From assembly GCA_007844125.1 (NCBI GenBank), contig CM017558.1, positions 49,384,772-49,448,771 on the forward strand: a DNA stretch of 64,000 nt. The letters are read 5' to 3'. Each line of letters opens with the position of its first letter. Position 1 is the first letter of the stretch. Positions 45,565-59,259 of this stretch are shown piece by piece. A program made the position numbers and the translations under genes. Under the pieces are notes generated by a model. It was given only the letters and a program-made list of their open reading frames with translations. It was not told where the DNA came from and did no database searches. The DNA comes from Sinonovacula constricta (Eukaryota > Mollusca > Bivalvia > Cardiida > Solecurtidae).

Positions 45565-48500
45565 GTAAGTTATTTGATTATAATATCAATGAATACTTCA
45601 CTGAAAGCAGAGATTTAATTAACGGCAATGACATCTGTAGAGAAATATGTACACAAAAACTAGTTTGAGTTACTTCCCTTTAATCATCGAAGCATTGTAA
45701 ACTGTAGTAAACTTGAATAAATAATACTAGGCTGCGATAATGTATTTGTTGTCTTTAAGTAACAAGAAACAGTGCCCTCTACGCAATTAACAGAAAAGAC
45801 ATTGTTTACGTGTATGTCAGTCACTTCTGTTTGCTAGTTACCATTGTTATGCTTGTTTTACTTCATTGGGGGGTAAAACGTTGTTTATTAATACTGTTTG
45901 TGGAGACGACGTGAACTTTAATCATCATATTTATATTTGCGACATACGCAATGCTATTCTTGAACTGTTTGTTTTCTAGAAGAATGGATCAGAGGAAGTT
46001 ATGGAAAATAAAAGGGTGATAACAACAATTAATGAATGTCGTGGCAATACCTTACTGAGTGTTTTAGTAAACATTTTACGTGTTTGTTATTTGAAAGGAC
46101 TCAGACTAATGTCGTGCATTCATGACAATAAGTATGAGTTTAGAACAAAATCCACTATATATGCATTTTCTGCGGTGAATTCAACAGTTAATTACATTAT
46201 CTATTTTATAGTTATAATTGGTTATATGCTGGAAAATGCTGGAAAGATTGACTAAAGTAAGTCTTTTGACGGCATAAACAGAAGTGCACTTTGTTACATG
46301 ACTTGGCATTAAAGGAAATATGTAAAAGGTGGTATCCGTCAGTTTACCTATATCAAATACATGTAACACTATCTTACCACTGCTTTGGGTATTTAGGGAC
46401 ATCATTTCTGCATTAACTCATACATTAGTACAAGTAAAGACGGGTTTGAACATTATCTATATTGTTAGACAGTACAAATCGGGAACACTTATTATCAGTG
46501 TTAATTCTTTCCAAATCTATAAAAAAAATCACGATAGCGGTCCCTGCTGAAAACATATGTTGAAGTCGGGGCGGACTATAAGGATGACAATATATCGTGA
46601 TCTCAAAAGAAAGTCCATATTTTTCCTTGTCTGGAAATAGCTATCACTGCAGCAAATATCAGCAGGACCTTTTTCCCGTAACAAAGAATAATATGGTCAA
46701 TTGAGGAAAGATTACTGGTCCAAACAGTCGGATACCACCATTAAGGCTGCTTAAAACATGTATGACCGAATTTTATCTTGTATGACTGTTTGCAAATTTG
46801 CTCAGATTTCTTTTCTGCCTTTGTTAGACTAAGACAATGCTAATCCCTATACTAGTGTCGCTGCTTTTACATAGCACAGGTGAATATTTAAAACGTAATT
46901 AATCCTCCAATATTACTATCATAGACATTGTTTTTATTGTGTAAAATGAGTACTGTAAATATGAGGGTTAAAAAGTAAACATTGCAAAAACAAAATTAAC
47001 AGAATTTAGAAAAAGCCGGAATATAACCAACAATGAGAAATGGTCATGTATTGGACATGATTTTGAGGTGGTAAAGTCATTTGTATCACATTGGTAATGG
47101 TTTATCCATCACGGGTTCATATCGAGGTAATGTAAATAATTTAAAAGGAGAAGGTGTTAAAGCTGAACTATTTTATTGCAAAAAAATAAGAAATCACCAC
47201 TGATTCAACGATCATTATGCCAATTTTCTAATTTCTTCGTTACTTCAACTGTAAGCTCTGCTTGTGAACTGTGGGGTTCCAAAATTACCAAGCTCTAGAA
47301 CATTCATATTTAAAATTCTAATTTCATCAATGTATTTTTCAGGATGTCCACCAGTGACGCTGGAATATACGGAGAATAAGAATTGTATCTATTATACATA
47401 TCACCTTTTGTAGGACTTATTAAATATTGATGTTATTCTCTGTATTCGAGCAACAGCTTTACTGTTTGTCTATATAAACAATGTCTGGACGGTAGTTTAC
47501 ATGGTTGTAAAATTATTTTAAATTAAAACCTTGTAATCCAGATCTGGGTTTCTATATGTGTTTCAATGTCAAGATAGTGTGAATACAAAACACTTTTCTA
47601 TACTATTTAAACAATGTATTGTTGATGTGTTTTCGCAATAACTGAGGAGTGGTTCATTTAAGCAGTTAATAATTTTAGATTTTTATAAACATGTAGAAAA
47701 AATAAACATTTTATCTGCAGTATGAAGTATAATTTGACATTATACTACAAGATTAAGGCCCTTCTTTGACAGACCGTTTTTGTAGAAATCATATAAAAGA
47801 GAAGATATAATTTGTCTATTTTATTATTATCATGGTATAGACGACGAGTTTCACTGTTTTATATTTATCCTGCATATGATATTACATTAGAAAAAAAAGA
47901 AATTATTTAGAAATAGATTATTATTTTTTTCATTTGAGATTATCTGTTATTAAAATTAATATACTTTCCAATATCCTATTTCTTTAATATTTAGATATTA
48001 TTTCTTGTTATTTCTTGCACTATTGTGATCAATATACATACTTTGTATCTTTTTAAGTTTCTACTGAGATGGTGTATTATGTACAAATCTGAATAACTAT
48101 ATGTTTCTTTCTGTATATCATCAGATGTGATTTGTGTGTCTCACCTTTAATTAATGATTTGATAATTTAAAAAATGTTTCTAAACAATCGCAAGAGTCAA
48201 GATTCAATTAATCTAGATAATGATGTTTGAAAAACAAAATTATGAATGCATGGTGAGCCGTAACATCTCTAGGACTCCTCTACTGGATCTAACCAATAAT
48301 AATTAATACTGTCTTTCACATTCGACTATTCACAATTGAGTTCTAACTTTCAGAATATATTCTATATATTTTGACACATGAGTGAATGGCCATAGTACGA
48401 CTTTCAACTTTTTTTTCCATATTTAACCAACGGTATGTACGAATTTGTTGTTGTTGTCACAAAACATTAAATCATCATCGCTTTTAGGTTACCTTTTGTT

Positions 48501-51500
48501 TATTATTGTTAAGCTTGATGTGTTCTATTGTATTACGAATGAAAGCACTATGAACGTCTTACAGCACGATTTTTTTTTAATTTTCAGCAAAAGTCAATGA
48601 TGAACATACACTATAAGATCAAAGACGAAAATGGCAAGGAGGTGGAAGCACTGACTGTGTTTAGCGAGTCGATTAAATATTTAAAGAAGAACGCCGAGGA
48701 CCTTATCAACAAGAGGTTAATTAATACTTTTACCAATCTTGTTTATTTAAAAATGAGTACTGTTAAAAGTGGTATCTGTTTGAACATTTGTTTTTTCCTT
48801 CATTCAACAACAACAAAAAATACTATTACATAAAAAGGTCCGGCAAAATGATGTTAATTAGTGCCCTACATACATGAGAAAAATAAAGCATAACATCCAA
48901 CGTATTATTACAAAAATGTATTTTCTGTCCGAGCCATTGCACGATTAGAATTTTTCTAAACTAAGAAAACCGCGTGACCATATACTTCTGAAATCACGCT
49001 ACATGATCATCCGGGTAATTAGCTCTGACGTCGGTGAGTATATTTAGCCAAAGTCCATCATCGTGCTTATTTATAAATTTGAAAATGTTGGACAATAAAT
49101 GGGAAACATTTGCGATTTCAAACTGTCCGATATCACTTTTAAGAAAAAAAATATATTAAGAGAACATTTTTTGTATAGATCCTCGCTTTTTCAAAATATA
49201 GTTACGTCTGTCATTTTGACCTGGCAGCTTCTAATGAAACTAATAGTCAGGCTAAATAGAACTTACGGAAACAAGTCCAGCTCTTAGAATGCTAAGGGTT
49301 AATATATCTGTCTTAATATATCTGTCTTAATATATCTGCCCCAATATATCTGTCCTAATATATCTGTCCTGAAATATCTGTCTTAATAAATCTGTCTTAA
49401 TATATCTGTCTTAATATATCTGTCATGCTTCACTTGTTAATAACCTCTTCGGTACTTGAAAAGGTAACTATATTTATTATGCACATACTTTGCAACGAAG
49501 ACATGAAGCACAGATTCGGGTCAAACTGTCTCCAGCGAGTATTAAAACTATCTGCCTAGACCTGATAAATTTGTCATAAGCAGGCAATGTTTATGTTGAA
49601 CAGATTTTTTACTGCTTGGATTGATGGTTCCCTTAGTGGAACGTTTAATTAGATTTCCCAAGTGTAAGACTATTTAATTGGCAGTTTACTTCAGTTGTTA
49701 TGGCTTAAGATCTGTTAAATTTACCGCCTCACTTTTATCAATTAACAGGGGAAATGAAACAACACCAAACGACATCCAGTGGGTGCTTACTGTCCCCGCC
49801 ATATGGTCTGACGGCGCAAAGCAATTCATGCGCAGGGCTGCCGAAAAGGTATTTAAATGATTCGTCGTGATTCGTCGACGCACACATTAAAAAATGTAAA
49901 CTACACAGTATTTTCTAGCTGCTTGCTGCGCTAGACATAGGTATTAACATGCTAGTAAAATGTCAAAGTTACATAAAATCAAGACAATACATTTAGTTTA
50001 ACGAGCACAACAGTTACCGCAGTGAAACAGCAAAAGGGGCCGCCTGGGGTTCTTAAATACAGTTAACAGAGATTTACCCTCTCACTTTATGAGGGGTTAC
50101 TAAAATACATGCAGAGATTTTTTTTATTTCAAACGAAACTATCTAACTGCTGACATATACTTAAATTAAGTTATAAGATCATAAATTAAAAAGAACTCAC
50201 GGGATGGCGTGATTCAAAATGATTGAGGGCAGAAGTATTTTTTATAAGAACAGCTACAAAAACGACAATCAAGATAATTAGAATTAACAGAAGAGAAGTT
50301 AACGTGATTGTACAAGCCTGTTCATGTGTAAATGGACTTGAAGCACAAAAATCTATGTCAAAGGAAAACACACGCAACAATCCTGATAGGATGCGCCTAA
50401 TGATGCAATGGTAACGTGCATAGGTCGGCATCTAGCCAACAGCGTCGTCAGTGAAATAGAAATACCATTTACACCACACCCATATTGTCCAATCCTATAT
50501 TTGGTCTTTCACAATTTCATTCTTCTGTAAAATATTTATGTGGCATTCCACGTTGTAACGCAATTATATTTTCTTTGAAGAACATGCGCTTCGTGTTCGC
50601 AGTAATCAGCATTGATATAAATACTTCACAAAGATTCGCTTTTGTGTAATATTAAAAGGGCATTCGACACGAACTGCCTCCATTCCGTTTAAGTGCATGT
50701 TTCATCCGATTTAAAGTGGTGTTTTATGGGTTACTCTAGAAGTCTCGATTCTTAAGAAAGAACAACAATATAGTCATACCCCCGCTATGGATAGTGGGAT
50801 TATGTATGGACCACTTTGTTATTTTGTACCGAAATGTAGAAACCAATGTCAAATATCACGAAAGTAGGAATAATAACAATCTCCAGTGATAGCCCTAGGT
50901 GCGGTACACCGTTTGTTTATTTGTTTATTTCAGGCTTGTATCAAAAGCGACCAACTTATGATCGCCCTGGAACCGGAAGCTGCCTCGATTCTCGGCATGC
51001 ATCTCACTTGGAAAACGTTTAATGAATCAACTAACGAGGTTCAGGCTCAAAGAGGTTTCCAAAATGGTTCTAAATACATCGTCGTTGATATGGGCGGTGA
51101 GTCGCACACAGTGCTTGTCACATATTTTTACATAGTATAAAACTTATGTGTCTATCATGTCCGCTTATATGGCGGCGCTCCAAAATACACTACCGCCCAG
51201 TGCTACTGAGTCATATTACATTAATGTTTATGCAGTTTGTCATTTTCGAAAGGTTTTAAGATTTTTTTTCTAGGTGGTACCGTCGACATTACGCTACATC
51301 AAGTTGTGGATGAAACTTCCCTTCGTGAGCTGGCTCCACCTTGCGGTGGACACTGGGGTGGTACAACAGTAGACGAGAGCTTTTTTGGCTTGCTTAAACG
51401 CATCGTAGGTATGTAGTTCGCTCTTTTTTGTTTGCTGTTTCTTCTCGGATTTTCTTGGGGTTGGGCGGGGGTGTTGGGGAAAGAAAATTCTTAAATACAT

Positions 51501-53911
51501 AGAAGATGAGTAGGCCCTTCCTTTAAGATTGCTTTAATCACACATTATTTGTAAATCGTTGTTTGTAGTAATTGTTCTTTGGGGGAAAGATGCTGGGGTA
51601 GGGAGGTTTGTAAAGGCATCTCGTAAGTATGAGGTTTGTTTTATGTCTTGCTTGAACACATTGCCTATTGTGGGTCGCTCTTTTTGGTGTTGCTTAAACT
51701 CATCGTTGGTTTGTGGATCGCTCTGTTTGTGTTGCCTGAACAAATTGTTGGTATATTGGTCTCTCTTTTTGTGTCACCTATCACATTCTTGCTATATGGG
51801 TCGAACTTTTGTGGTGACTAAACACACATCGTATTCGCCAATTTAAGATTACGTACACATCTCGTAGACATGAGTGTCGTTTCTTTGTGATTACCGAAAT
51901 GCATTTTGGAGATGGCTTAACACATCATATGTCGCACATTTTGGAATCTTCAATTCAATGTTGATATCTTAGCCACAATTTTTAGTTGCCTTAATGCATT
52001 ATACGTATTTTGGTCGCTCATTTTGTGTTGGCCAAATGCATTGTAACTACCTCGGTCGACTGTTTTGGTTGTCTAAATGCATCGTTTATGTTATTTACTA
52101 AACGATTCTGAGATACGTGGGCCGCTTGTTTTGAATTGACTAACACTATTGTTCGCATGCGGATTGCTCTTTTGGGATGGGCTATATACTTCGTAAATAT
52201 GTAGATCGCTCTCTCGTGGTTGGCTTTGCGCTTCGTAAATATGTGGATCGCCCTTTTGGGTTTGGCTTTACACTTCATAGATATGCGGATCGTTCTTTTG
52301 GGGTTGGTTTTACATTTCCTTATATATGTGGGTTGCTTTTGTTAGTTAACTCAATTTACTTTGGATATGTGGATCGCGCTTTTTGAATTAGATAAACGCA
52401 TCGTAGATATGTGGCACGCTTGTTTTGTGTTAACTCAACACACCGTTGGTATTGTGACCACCCCTTTTGCTCTGCTCAACACACTGTTGATATTTGAATC
52501 GTTTGTTGGTTGTCGTAACACATCGTTGGTACGAAACTGCTTTTCATTGGTTAACTAAACACATAGTTGTTACATGGATCGCGATTTTTGGTTGGCTCAA
52601 AACACCATAGATAATTATGTGCGTCGTTATTTTTAGTTGGCTAAACGTATCGGTCGATCGGTTTGGTTTTCTAAACATGCCATATGTATGTGGTTCGTTC
52701 TTTTTAAGATAACTAAACACGCTCTCTGCCTGTGGGCCGCCGCTGTCTAAAACATCTGATGTGAAATGACTAACCTTAATACAAATCATTAAAACCGCTA
52801 AAGATAATTCGGAAAAGCTTTAATTTGATACTTTGTTTAAATAATTGGTTCTAATAAAATATATTAAATCTAAATCCTGTTGTACTCTTTCCTATTGATT
52901 TTGATGTCCCTTTATTTCTTAAATACAATATATTCAAACAAACACAGTGTTTACTTATTAATGTCAGGGTGTTTTTCATGTTACTTTCTCTTTTTAGGTG
53001 ATGATGTTTTCAAAGCGTTTGCAATTGAAGAACACGAGGATTTGATAGGATTATACAGGGATTTTGAAGTAAAAAAGCGAGCGTTTAGCAAGAAATCGAA
53101 GACAATGAGAATGACTGTTCCAAATTCTCTCTTACGATTGATGAAAAAGATGCACCCGACAAGGAACATCGAAAAAGAAATCGAAAGAGACAGTACATTG
53201 AAAGGAAGGATCACTTGGAGCGGTGACAAATTAAAGGTTGATTCTTGTTTATTTACAACTTTCTTCCATCAGTCCGTTAACGACACAATAAACGCCATCA
53301 AACGAGTTGTAGAAAATGTGCCAGATGTTGAGACCATTCTTCTGGTTGGTGGTTGTGCCGAGTCTCCGCTGATTCATAATACAATTGAAGAACAATTCCA
53401 CAACAAAAGAGTGGTTGTACCCGAAAGTGCTGGTCTTGCTGTTCTGAAGGGAGCAGTGATTTATGGACACTTCCCTACGACCATCGTTTCTAGGGTGGCC
53501 AAACATTCATATGGTATACGCGTCTACAGAGATTTTATACCAGGTCAACACTCACGTGACAAACTGGCAGTCTTTGGAACCAAGACGAAATGCAAAGACG
53601 TATTTGCCGTTCATGTGGAAAAAGGTCTAGAACTTAGAGAGGGTGAAGTGCAGTCATCACGGCGATATAGAAGGCTGGAGCGAGAACAAACGTCGCTTAT
53701 GTTCGATTTCTACACATCGCAGACAAAAAACCCTAAGTACGTCACAGACCCTGGTTGTGCACCACTAGGTCAGTTGGAGGTGGAGCTGCGGCCGATGTCT
53801 AAAGGCGTTGTTGTCTCTCTCATATTCGGTGGTACGGAGTTAATAGCCGAAGGTGTTGATGAAGTAACCAACCAGAAGACTGTAGCAAAGTTTATGTTTC
53901 TTACGGAGTAA
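45232..53911 (+). CDS. HSPA12-like (heat shock 70 kDa protein 12-type) protein, gene 3
   Basis: Six coding exons: 45232-45564, 48588-48715, 49749-49848, 50934-51096, 51274-51408, 52998-53911; 590 residues, the same structure as genes 1 and 2. Motifs: DFGTTYSGYAF, QWVLTVPAIWSDGAKQFM, ALEPEAASILGM, an intact DMGGGTVDITLHQVV, GHWGGTTVDESF, and adenosine motif ILLVGGCAESPLI, so a competent Hsp70-type nucleotide site is expected. As in its paralogues there is no substrate-binding domain, signal peptide or membrane segment. The start follows acceptor CACACAG|GAGATC at 45,221. The donor after exon 2 is AG|GTTAAT, weaker than AG|GTACAT in gene 2 and AG|GTAAAT in gene 1, so splicing there may be less efficient; read-through would meet a stop at once (TTA ATT frame aside, the intron ORF ends at 48,833). 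The charged loop near residue 90 reads VDEEEHEDYYF. Confidence 0.95.
45630..45930 (+). repeat. second copy of part of the intron-1 block in gene 3
   Basis: Matches 41,306-41,480 of the preceding intron, including GGGGGGTAAAACGTTGTTTA, which the unit A counterpart at 29,640 lacks. This suggests exchange between the two introns of unit B or loss in unit A. Confidence 0.7.
46970..47870 (+). mobile_element. LINE ORF2 C-terminal fossil in intron of gene 3
   Basis: Same insertion as in genes 1 and 2. RMSTSDAGIYGE reads near 47,342-47,377, followed in frame by KQCLDGSLHGCK after a few stops, as in CR1/Jockey-like ORF2 C-termini. Confidence 0.7.
48588..48715 (+). CDS. gene 3 coding exon 2
   Basis: 128 nt; encodes the same residues as gene 2 exon 2. 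Donor AG|GTTAAT has T at +3, a suboptimal base. Confidence 0.9.
49299..49424. repeat. 14-bp minisatellite, 9 units
   Basis: Unit TTAATATATCTGTC; nine units against seven in gene 2, so the array changed length after the unit duplication. Confidence 0.95.
49749..49848 (+). CDS. gene 3 coding exon 3
   Basis: 100 nt, acceptor TTAACAG, donor AAG|GTATTT. Asn replaces the first Asp of DDIQ found in genes 1 and 2. Confidence 0.93.
50934..51096 (+). CDS. gene 3 coding exon 4
   Basis: 163 nt, donor GGCG|GTGAGT. At several sites (KSDQ, the codon choices in ASI and HLTW) it agrees with gene 1 rather than gene 2, meaning gene 2 carries the changes here. Confidence 0.93.
51274..51408 (+). CDS. gene 3 coding exon 5
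   Basis: 135 nt, acceptor TTTCTAG, donor GTAG|GTATGT; intact GGTVDITLHQVV. Confidence 0.93.
51409..52760. repeat. 42-bp degenerate minisatellite filling intron 5 of gene 3
   Basis: Longer than in gene 2 by roughly 340 bp through extra units (for example 51,735-51,780 and about 51,970-52,270). Two consecutive units at about 51,690-51,773 are exactly 42 bp each. ORFs 51,559-51,846 and 52,177-52,386 show a 14-residue period (GFALRKYVDR, GFTLHRYADR) and are by-products of the repeat. Confidence 0.8.
52998..53911 (+). CDS. gene 3 coding exon 6 (terminal)
   Basis: 914 nt from acceptor TTTTTAG to TAA. An open frame extends upstream into the intron to 52,880, but the acceptor and the paralogues fix the exon start. 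Confidence 0.95.
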
Positions 53912-54182
53912 GAATGTACACAAAATACACTCAAAACTTTTAGATTATTTCTTAACAATACAAACGAAGCATTCCTTATAGAACGATTGGTAACAAAATT
54001 CAGTTTTTTTTGTCATAATCGAACACCTGCTGCCAGATTAAGAGGACATTTTTCTTACGGATTTAAAGTCAAAACAAAAGGTTCAGAGAGCTTTTGATAT
54101 TTTACCAGCTAAGAGCTGTTAAATTTATTAAAGGTGCTTACTAAACAGTACAACAGAAACTTAACTTACAGAATAATGATGA

Positions 54183-54188
54183 AATAAA
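54183..54188 (+). terminator. candidate polyadenylation signal, gene 3
   Basis: AATAAA about 270 bp after the stop codon. Confidence 0.4.
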
Positions 54189-55705
54189 CATCCATACAGT
54201 TTTGACCAAACAACAGTCGCTGTATGAACGTTTCTGCATGAATATTTTACGGGAGATAAAAGTGTAATCCGCTAAATGAAGAAAAACGGTATCAATATTT
54301 GTTACTGATGAAGAATTAACAAAAAGGAAGTAGCACTGTGGTTTTATGTCTTGAGTTTAACAAAAACTGTCTGAATAAGCGATTAAAAGTTAATAAAGCG
54401 TAGTGGTTTTACACAACAAGGAAATGTTGCTGAACTTGAGTCCCTTACAAACTAAGGTTTCCCATGGGAAACCCCAATGTAAATAAAGAAACAACAAGTA
54501 TGTTGATAACTTTAATAATGGTGATTGTGTTATACCTATGCATATCGGGAACTATTGTTATATTTGCATTTCTTACAGGAATAAAAAAAGACATATTTAG
54601 GTCCATGTTGGTGTCAAGACTAAGAACTGATTATACTTACAGTTGTTTATGCATATACCGTTATTTTATCATTTTATCTGATAACGGAAAATGTGGTCAA
54701 AGTCGATTTTGTACAAAACAAAAAAGTTTCCGACAATCGTGTTCTAACATTTTACATGAATGCATTGTATTTAAAGTTAAACTACATCATTTACTATTAA
54801 ATAAGAAACTAACATAATCTCTATTTTTTATTATAATTGCAAATACCTAAGGTCGCACGATGAACGTGGATTTACCATTTAGCATCGCAGGGGAAGAAAT
54901 GCACCCTTTCAAAACATTATTACTCAATTCGACTGTTTGAAAATATCGTGTGTGAGACCCCTGTGGCTGTTGAATTGTTCGATATTATCCACAGATCCGG
55001 TCTATGTGGATATCTATTGCAATACCACCACCGTTAACTTAACAATACTATCGTAACACCACAATATCTCTGGCATTAACCGTGTGTTAACAAAGTTGAT
55101 TTACAACAGTTTCCATTATTTCAAAATGCAACTATTTTCCCGAAACAGTGAATAACTTACCGCTTGAAGAGCTTTCATTATACATTGCGACAGGCACAAT
55201 ACTAACATTTAAATTTAAACAACAGGAAAAATCGTTGTTGTTTTGGGCCATATACTTCTTGATTTGAAAGGTTATATCAAAATTACACTGCCTTTCCGGA
55301 GATATAATGATTATAATAAAATGTGATAATTGATGAGAATACCATGACGTATCAATATTAACCAAAAAACAATATCAAAAATTTCAAAATTTCGCCATGT
55401 ACATATTCGAGCAAGACCTATATCGGTTTAACAAATAAAATAAAACATAATTAAAGGGTAATAAATGTATATATTGTATATTTTAATATTTGACTAAGGT
55501 CTTGGTAGTTCTATTTCATCCAAGTAAACTTTCCAATAAAACACTGGCATAACACAGCCGCAGAAATATTGACAAGGCTTTACAACTCTGTCCGCAGTGT
55601 TAACATATTTACAAAGAATAATTACATCATCAAAGTTGACATCACAATTAAAAGAGGGATAAACATGTATGTGGGACTTTTAATTTACATGGTTTTTCTC
55701 CAAAA

Positions 55706-56199
55706 ACGTTTTGTTTATTTTTGCATATTAGTGTTAGTGTACGTTAGCAATCAAACATACATTATATGTGAACAGATCCATTTGTGAATGAAGGGTATTT
55801 TAAAAAAACTACCGTTTGCCACATTTTCTAAATGTATTTGTGTTTTGAAAAAGGATAGACCTCATGGTGCTCTAATAGTGCGTGTTGCTATTAATGGATA
55901 ATCGTTCATGTTAAAAGAGCTTTCAAAATAAAATTATGTGTGAGAAAGGAGTTAAAGTAAAACAAGAAGATACGGTGTGTTATACCGTAAATTGCTTCAC
56001 GGCAATATGCGTCTTTGCTAAATGAGTTAAACAGTGCAAAGTGTTAGAATTAAAATTACCAATAACCAATACAAAATATTAGATTTCTGCAGTAACACGA
56101 CAAGTTGCTAGAAATTCAGTAGCAAACAGAGCATGTTCTGACCACATAACACAATTCGTGCAGTGCAGTCTAAGAGTTTACACTATTACACTATAAACC
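55706..56199. other. ~490-bp segment present in unit B, absent from unit A
   Basis: Bounded by AAACGTTTT and AAACCTTTT; unit A has CCAAAACTTTCCC at this place (about 39,293). Short matching ends and the absence of a clean duplication favour a microhomology deletion in A over an insertion in B. Confidence 0.7.
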
Positions 56200-57106
56200 T
56201 TTTCCGAAACTAGGTTACGTCCCTTAAAATTATTTCCGCATTAGTGTACTGCGCATGCTCGATAAGCTCTAGATGAATATAACTAACTTCCGGAAATTTA
56301 AAAATACACACATTTGCACTATATGGCCTCGCTGTGTTTGCATGCAATCAGTGTAAATTTATCATGTAAACGTTCATGTTAGTACCGAGTCTAAATATTA
56401 TGAAATTGAAGTATCTGAATTATTCATAAAAACAATCGTTGGCTTTTGGTATCCGAAGTTGACATTAGTTGTTTTGCAGTTGCATGCTTTTAACGGTATA
56501 CACTGACAACAGAGTAATCAACATTTGTTACTTTTCAAGCATTGTGGCATCGTCCTTTGTCGATTATCGAATCTTATTCATTACAAATTTATGTTGTACA
56601 TTGAACACAGAGAATTCAACTAATTTTCTCGCCATTTAATCACAGCATCGTCGTTTGCACCTTAAATTTAAACCATTTTATTGACTGATAAGTTCTAAAA
56701 ATGAATAGCACAAGTTTATTGTCTTATAAAATACATTTAGATAAATAGAAACCTGTCATTTTGACATTAATTGTTACACAAAGCAAAAGCATAAGTAGAC
56801 TTTTATCTACGTTCTTGTACAATGAAGGTAATTCAGAATCTTATGTCCTAAATATCGGATAAATTGACATAACTGAACAGAAGAACAAAACAGAGCAGAG
56901 TTTATTCCCTTTGACTTAGGCCCATGATGGAATAACAGTTCTGTCCGGTAAATTGACATCCCTCGGACCAGTTAATCCCGTAATTAGCCTGGACCACCCG
57001 TGTAGGTGTTTTTTAACCCGACGATTAGGGCAATAAAATCCCATTTGCAGACGTTAGACGGTATCTGGCTACAAATGCGTGTTTTGTTATCACCATCCAT
57101 CCCTCT

Positions 57107-57246
57107 TCAATCATTATTTTACTTTACACTTTACATGTATGCTGCTAGTTTGTTATTTGGACCTATCCGTGACACAGAAAAATCAAGTTTATTGTGTAAG
57201 TTTAAGTTATATCCTTAATTGCTAGACATATATGGCGCAATCATTA
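57107..57246. repeat. segment S, copy at the end of unit B
   Basis: 140 bp from CCCTCTTCAATCATTATTTT to GGCGCAATCATT. It continues past the end of the 17-kb duplication and is the likely template of the copy at 62,307-62,446. Confidence 0.85.
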
Positions 57247-59090
57247 TTCCTTTAAGTGCATATATAAAATTTAAATTAGAACTAAATCGTATATAATATT
57301 TTAAACATATTGTTTCAAGATATAAACATTACCAGACATACGCACAGATGAAAAAATATCTGTACTTTTACTACAATCACGACCTGTGTACTTTACTACA
57401 ATCACGTCCCGTTATGAACCGTAAAATATCGTTCTAAATGTCAAAGCACAGTTAAATTGTGAAAGCTAAAACACATCTTATAATCGCACAATCTTACATA
57501 GTTTAACAATAATAAACGATAGTCAATATTAGTTAAATGTTGTATTTGCTATGAACGCTTTCAGTAAAGGAAATTAAGAATCTAAAAGGCTTTATTTCTA
57601 ACCGCACATTTTCATTTATGTTATATTTGTGATAATGGTATAAAATACTTAAACAAGAAAACGTTGATGCAGAGCATTGAAGTCATCTAAATATAATGTA
57701 AAAATAAAATGTAAACAGATCTTTCAACAAAAGAAAATGTTTTCGCAATGCAGTTGCATATATGAGCCTTTATCATCACATGTTTATGACCAAAAATCCT
57801 ATACCTCGGACCAACATTTTCATTAGTAATTAACAGAACAACTCATTTAGTACATATACTGATCCAGTTTAACTAAATAAATCATCATCAAAATTAAATA
57901 TCCATAAAAATGTTCTCAATACACAAAAATTTACCCTGTTATACTAAGGAAATCTTCCCGAACTCTTGGTGAATGCCTGTCATTTCAGTGTTAATTCGTA
58001 CCGTTATTGTTTCACATATATACTTATTTACTTTGTACGTATAGCTCCAAGTATGTACTGCAAGGCCCATTTACGTTGTAATTACTGATCACTAAATGTA
58101 GACATATGTAAAACCATATTAAATGTGTCCCTTTGTTAAACATATCACATCAAATTCAGTCGGAAATTGAATTGAATTAGGTATATATCCGCAAATTCAT
58201 ATTTGGCACATTTTACAGTAGCACCGTCTGACCGAGAAAAGTCTGGACATTTAAAATAGATAGAAAAAAATCGACTTCAGTGCAATATTGAATTAGCTTG
58301 TGTACCAATCGGGAACTGTTAGCACATTTTTGTATTGTATGTTTAAGTTCTCAGGCACTTATACATAGTAACAATAATAGGAACAGCCAAATATTTTTTT
58401 TTTAAAAACTTTAATGTCGAAGACATTTTACACATCCGTCTATTAAATTTGTTTCTGTAGAAGTTGTGATGATTAGTGCAGTCTGCCCATGCTAAGAAAT
58501 TAGTGCAGTCATGTAATATCAAAAAGAAACGACAATTTTTATTCGCAAGATTTTAATTGTGATTTTGTCGTCTCTTGCTCGGGATCGCATCGTGTTGTAG
58601 AAGCGGTCCACATCGTCTGGCTCACGTAGCTAACATCGTCAGTGTACCCCCAATTTTAATGTCTTTTTGCTCTCAAAACTAACTAACCTTTCTTCCCCTT
58701 GATACTTGATGACCATGACTGCGTAGGTAGATTTTTAATTTGTTTACTTAGGTCATTAGGTCTCCTCATTATAGCCGATATTATTGTCTGCAAGTGGCTT
58801 CCCCGGAATTGGAAATTCCAAATTAAGGGACATAACGCGTGATTTGGAAAGGGACTTAACCTAGGTTCAGGAAACCCCAATTTATGCACTTCTTTGTTTT
58901 ATAAATAATATCATTGAATCTTAAATAGAAGTCATAGGTCGTATGACGCTTTGAAAAGCGACGTGTGATTCAACCCACTGTATCCACAACTAGTCCGACA
59001 TAATACAAACAACGTTTAGCAGTGAATGTTAAAACAAGGGTTTTGGTATGCAAAACAACATCAAAATTTCGGTATCTCTCTTTCTCTAGT
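57247..59090. other. no gene seen
   Basis: AT-rich intergenic sequence. The ORF at 58,683-58,889 has no recognisable features. Confidence 0.55.
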
Positions 59091-59094
59091 TCTC

Positions 59095-59117
59095 TCTCCC
59101 CCTCCCTCCCTCCCTCC

Positions 59118-59181
<64 letters not shown>
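59095..59181. repeat. (CCCT)n and (CT)n microsatellite
   Basis: CCCT-rich repeats to about 59,120 followed by an uninterrupted CT run from 59,126; (AAAT)n follows at 59,216-59,245. Ser-Leu and Arg-Glu polypeptides read through it are artefacts. Confidence 0.95.
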
Positions 59182-59183
<2 letters not shown>

Positions 59184-59259
59184 TGACATATTGAATGCCG
59201 TTTATGTCATGCAAAATAAATAAATAAATAAATAATAAAATAAAATTAACTGCTACCAT

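Larger units (their letters stand above)
40284..57207 (+). repeat. tandem segmental duplication, unit B (gene 3)
   Basis: Direct copy of 23,341-40,283. The junction AAGTC|ATGGTATC shows at most one extra base and no long homology, suggesting end-joining or replication-based origin. By eye about 15 differences occur in the first 1.3 kb, but many more between about 46,250 and 54,000. Confidence 0.93.

Noticed and set aside
51559..52386. ORFs with 14-residue repeats in intron 5 of gene 3
   Set aside because: They follow from the 42-bp period of the minisatellite, which is a multiple of three.
54464..54817. 117-codon ORF with a membrane-segment-like stretch downstream of gene 3
   Set aside because: The unit A counterpart (38,059 onward) is frameshifted after about 42 codons despite near-identical DNA, so there is no sign of coding constraint.
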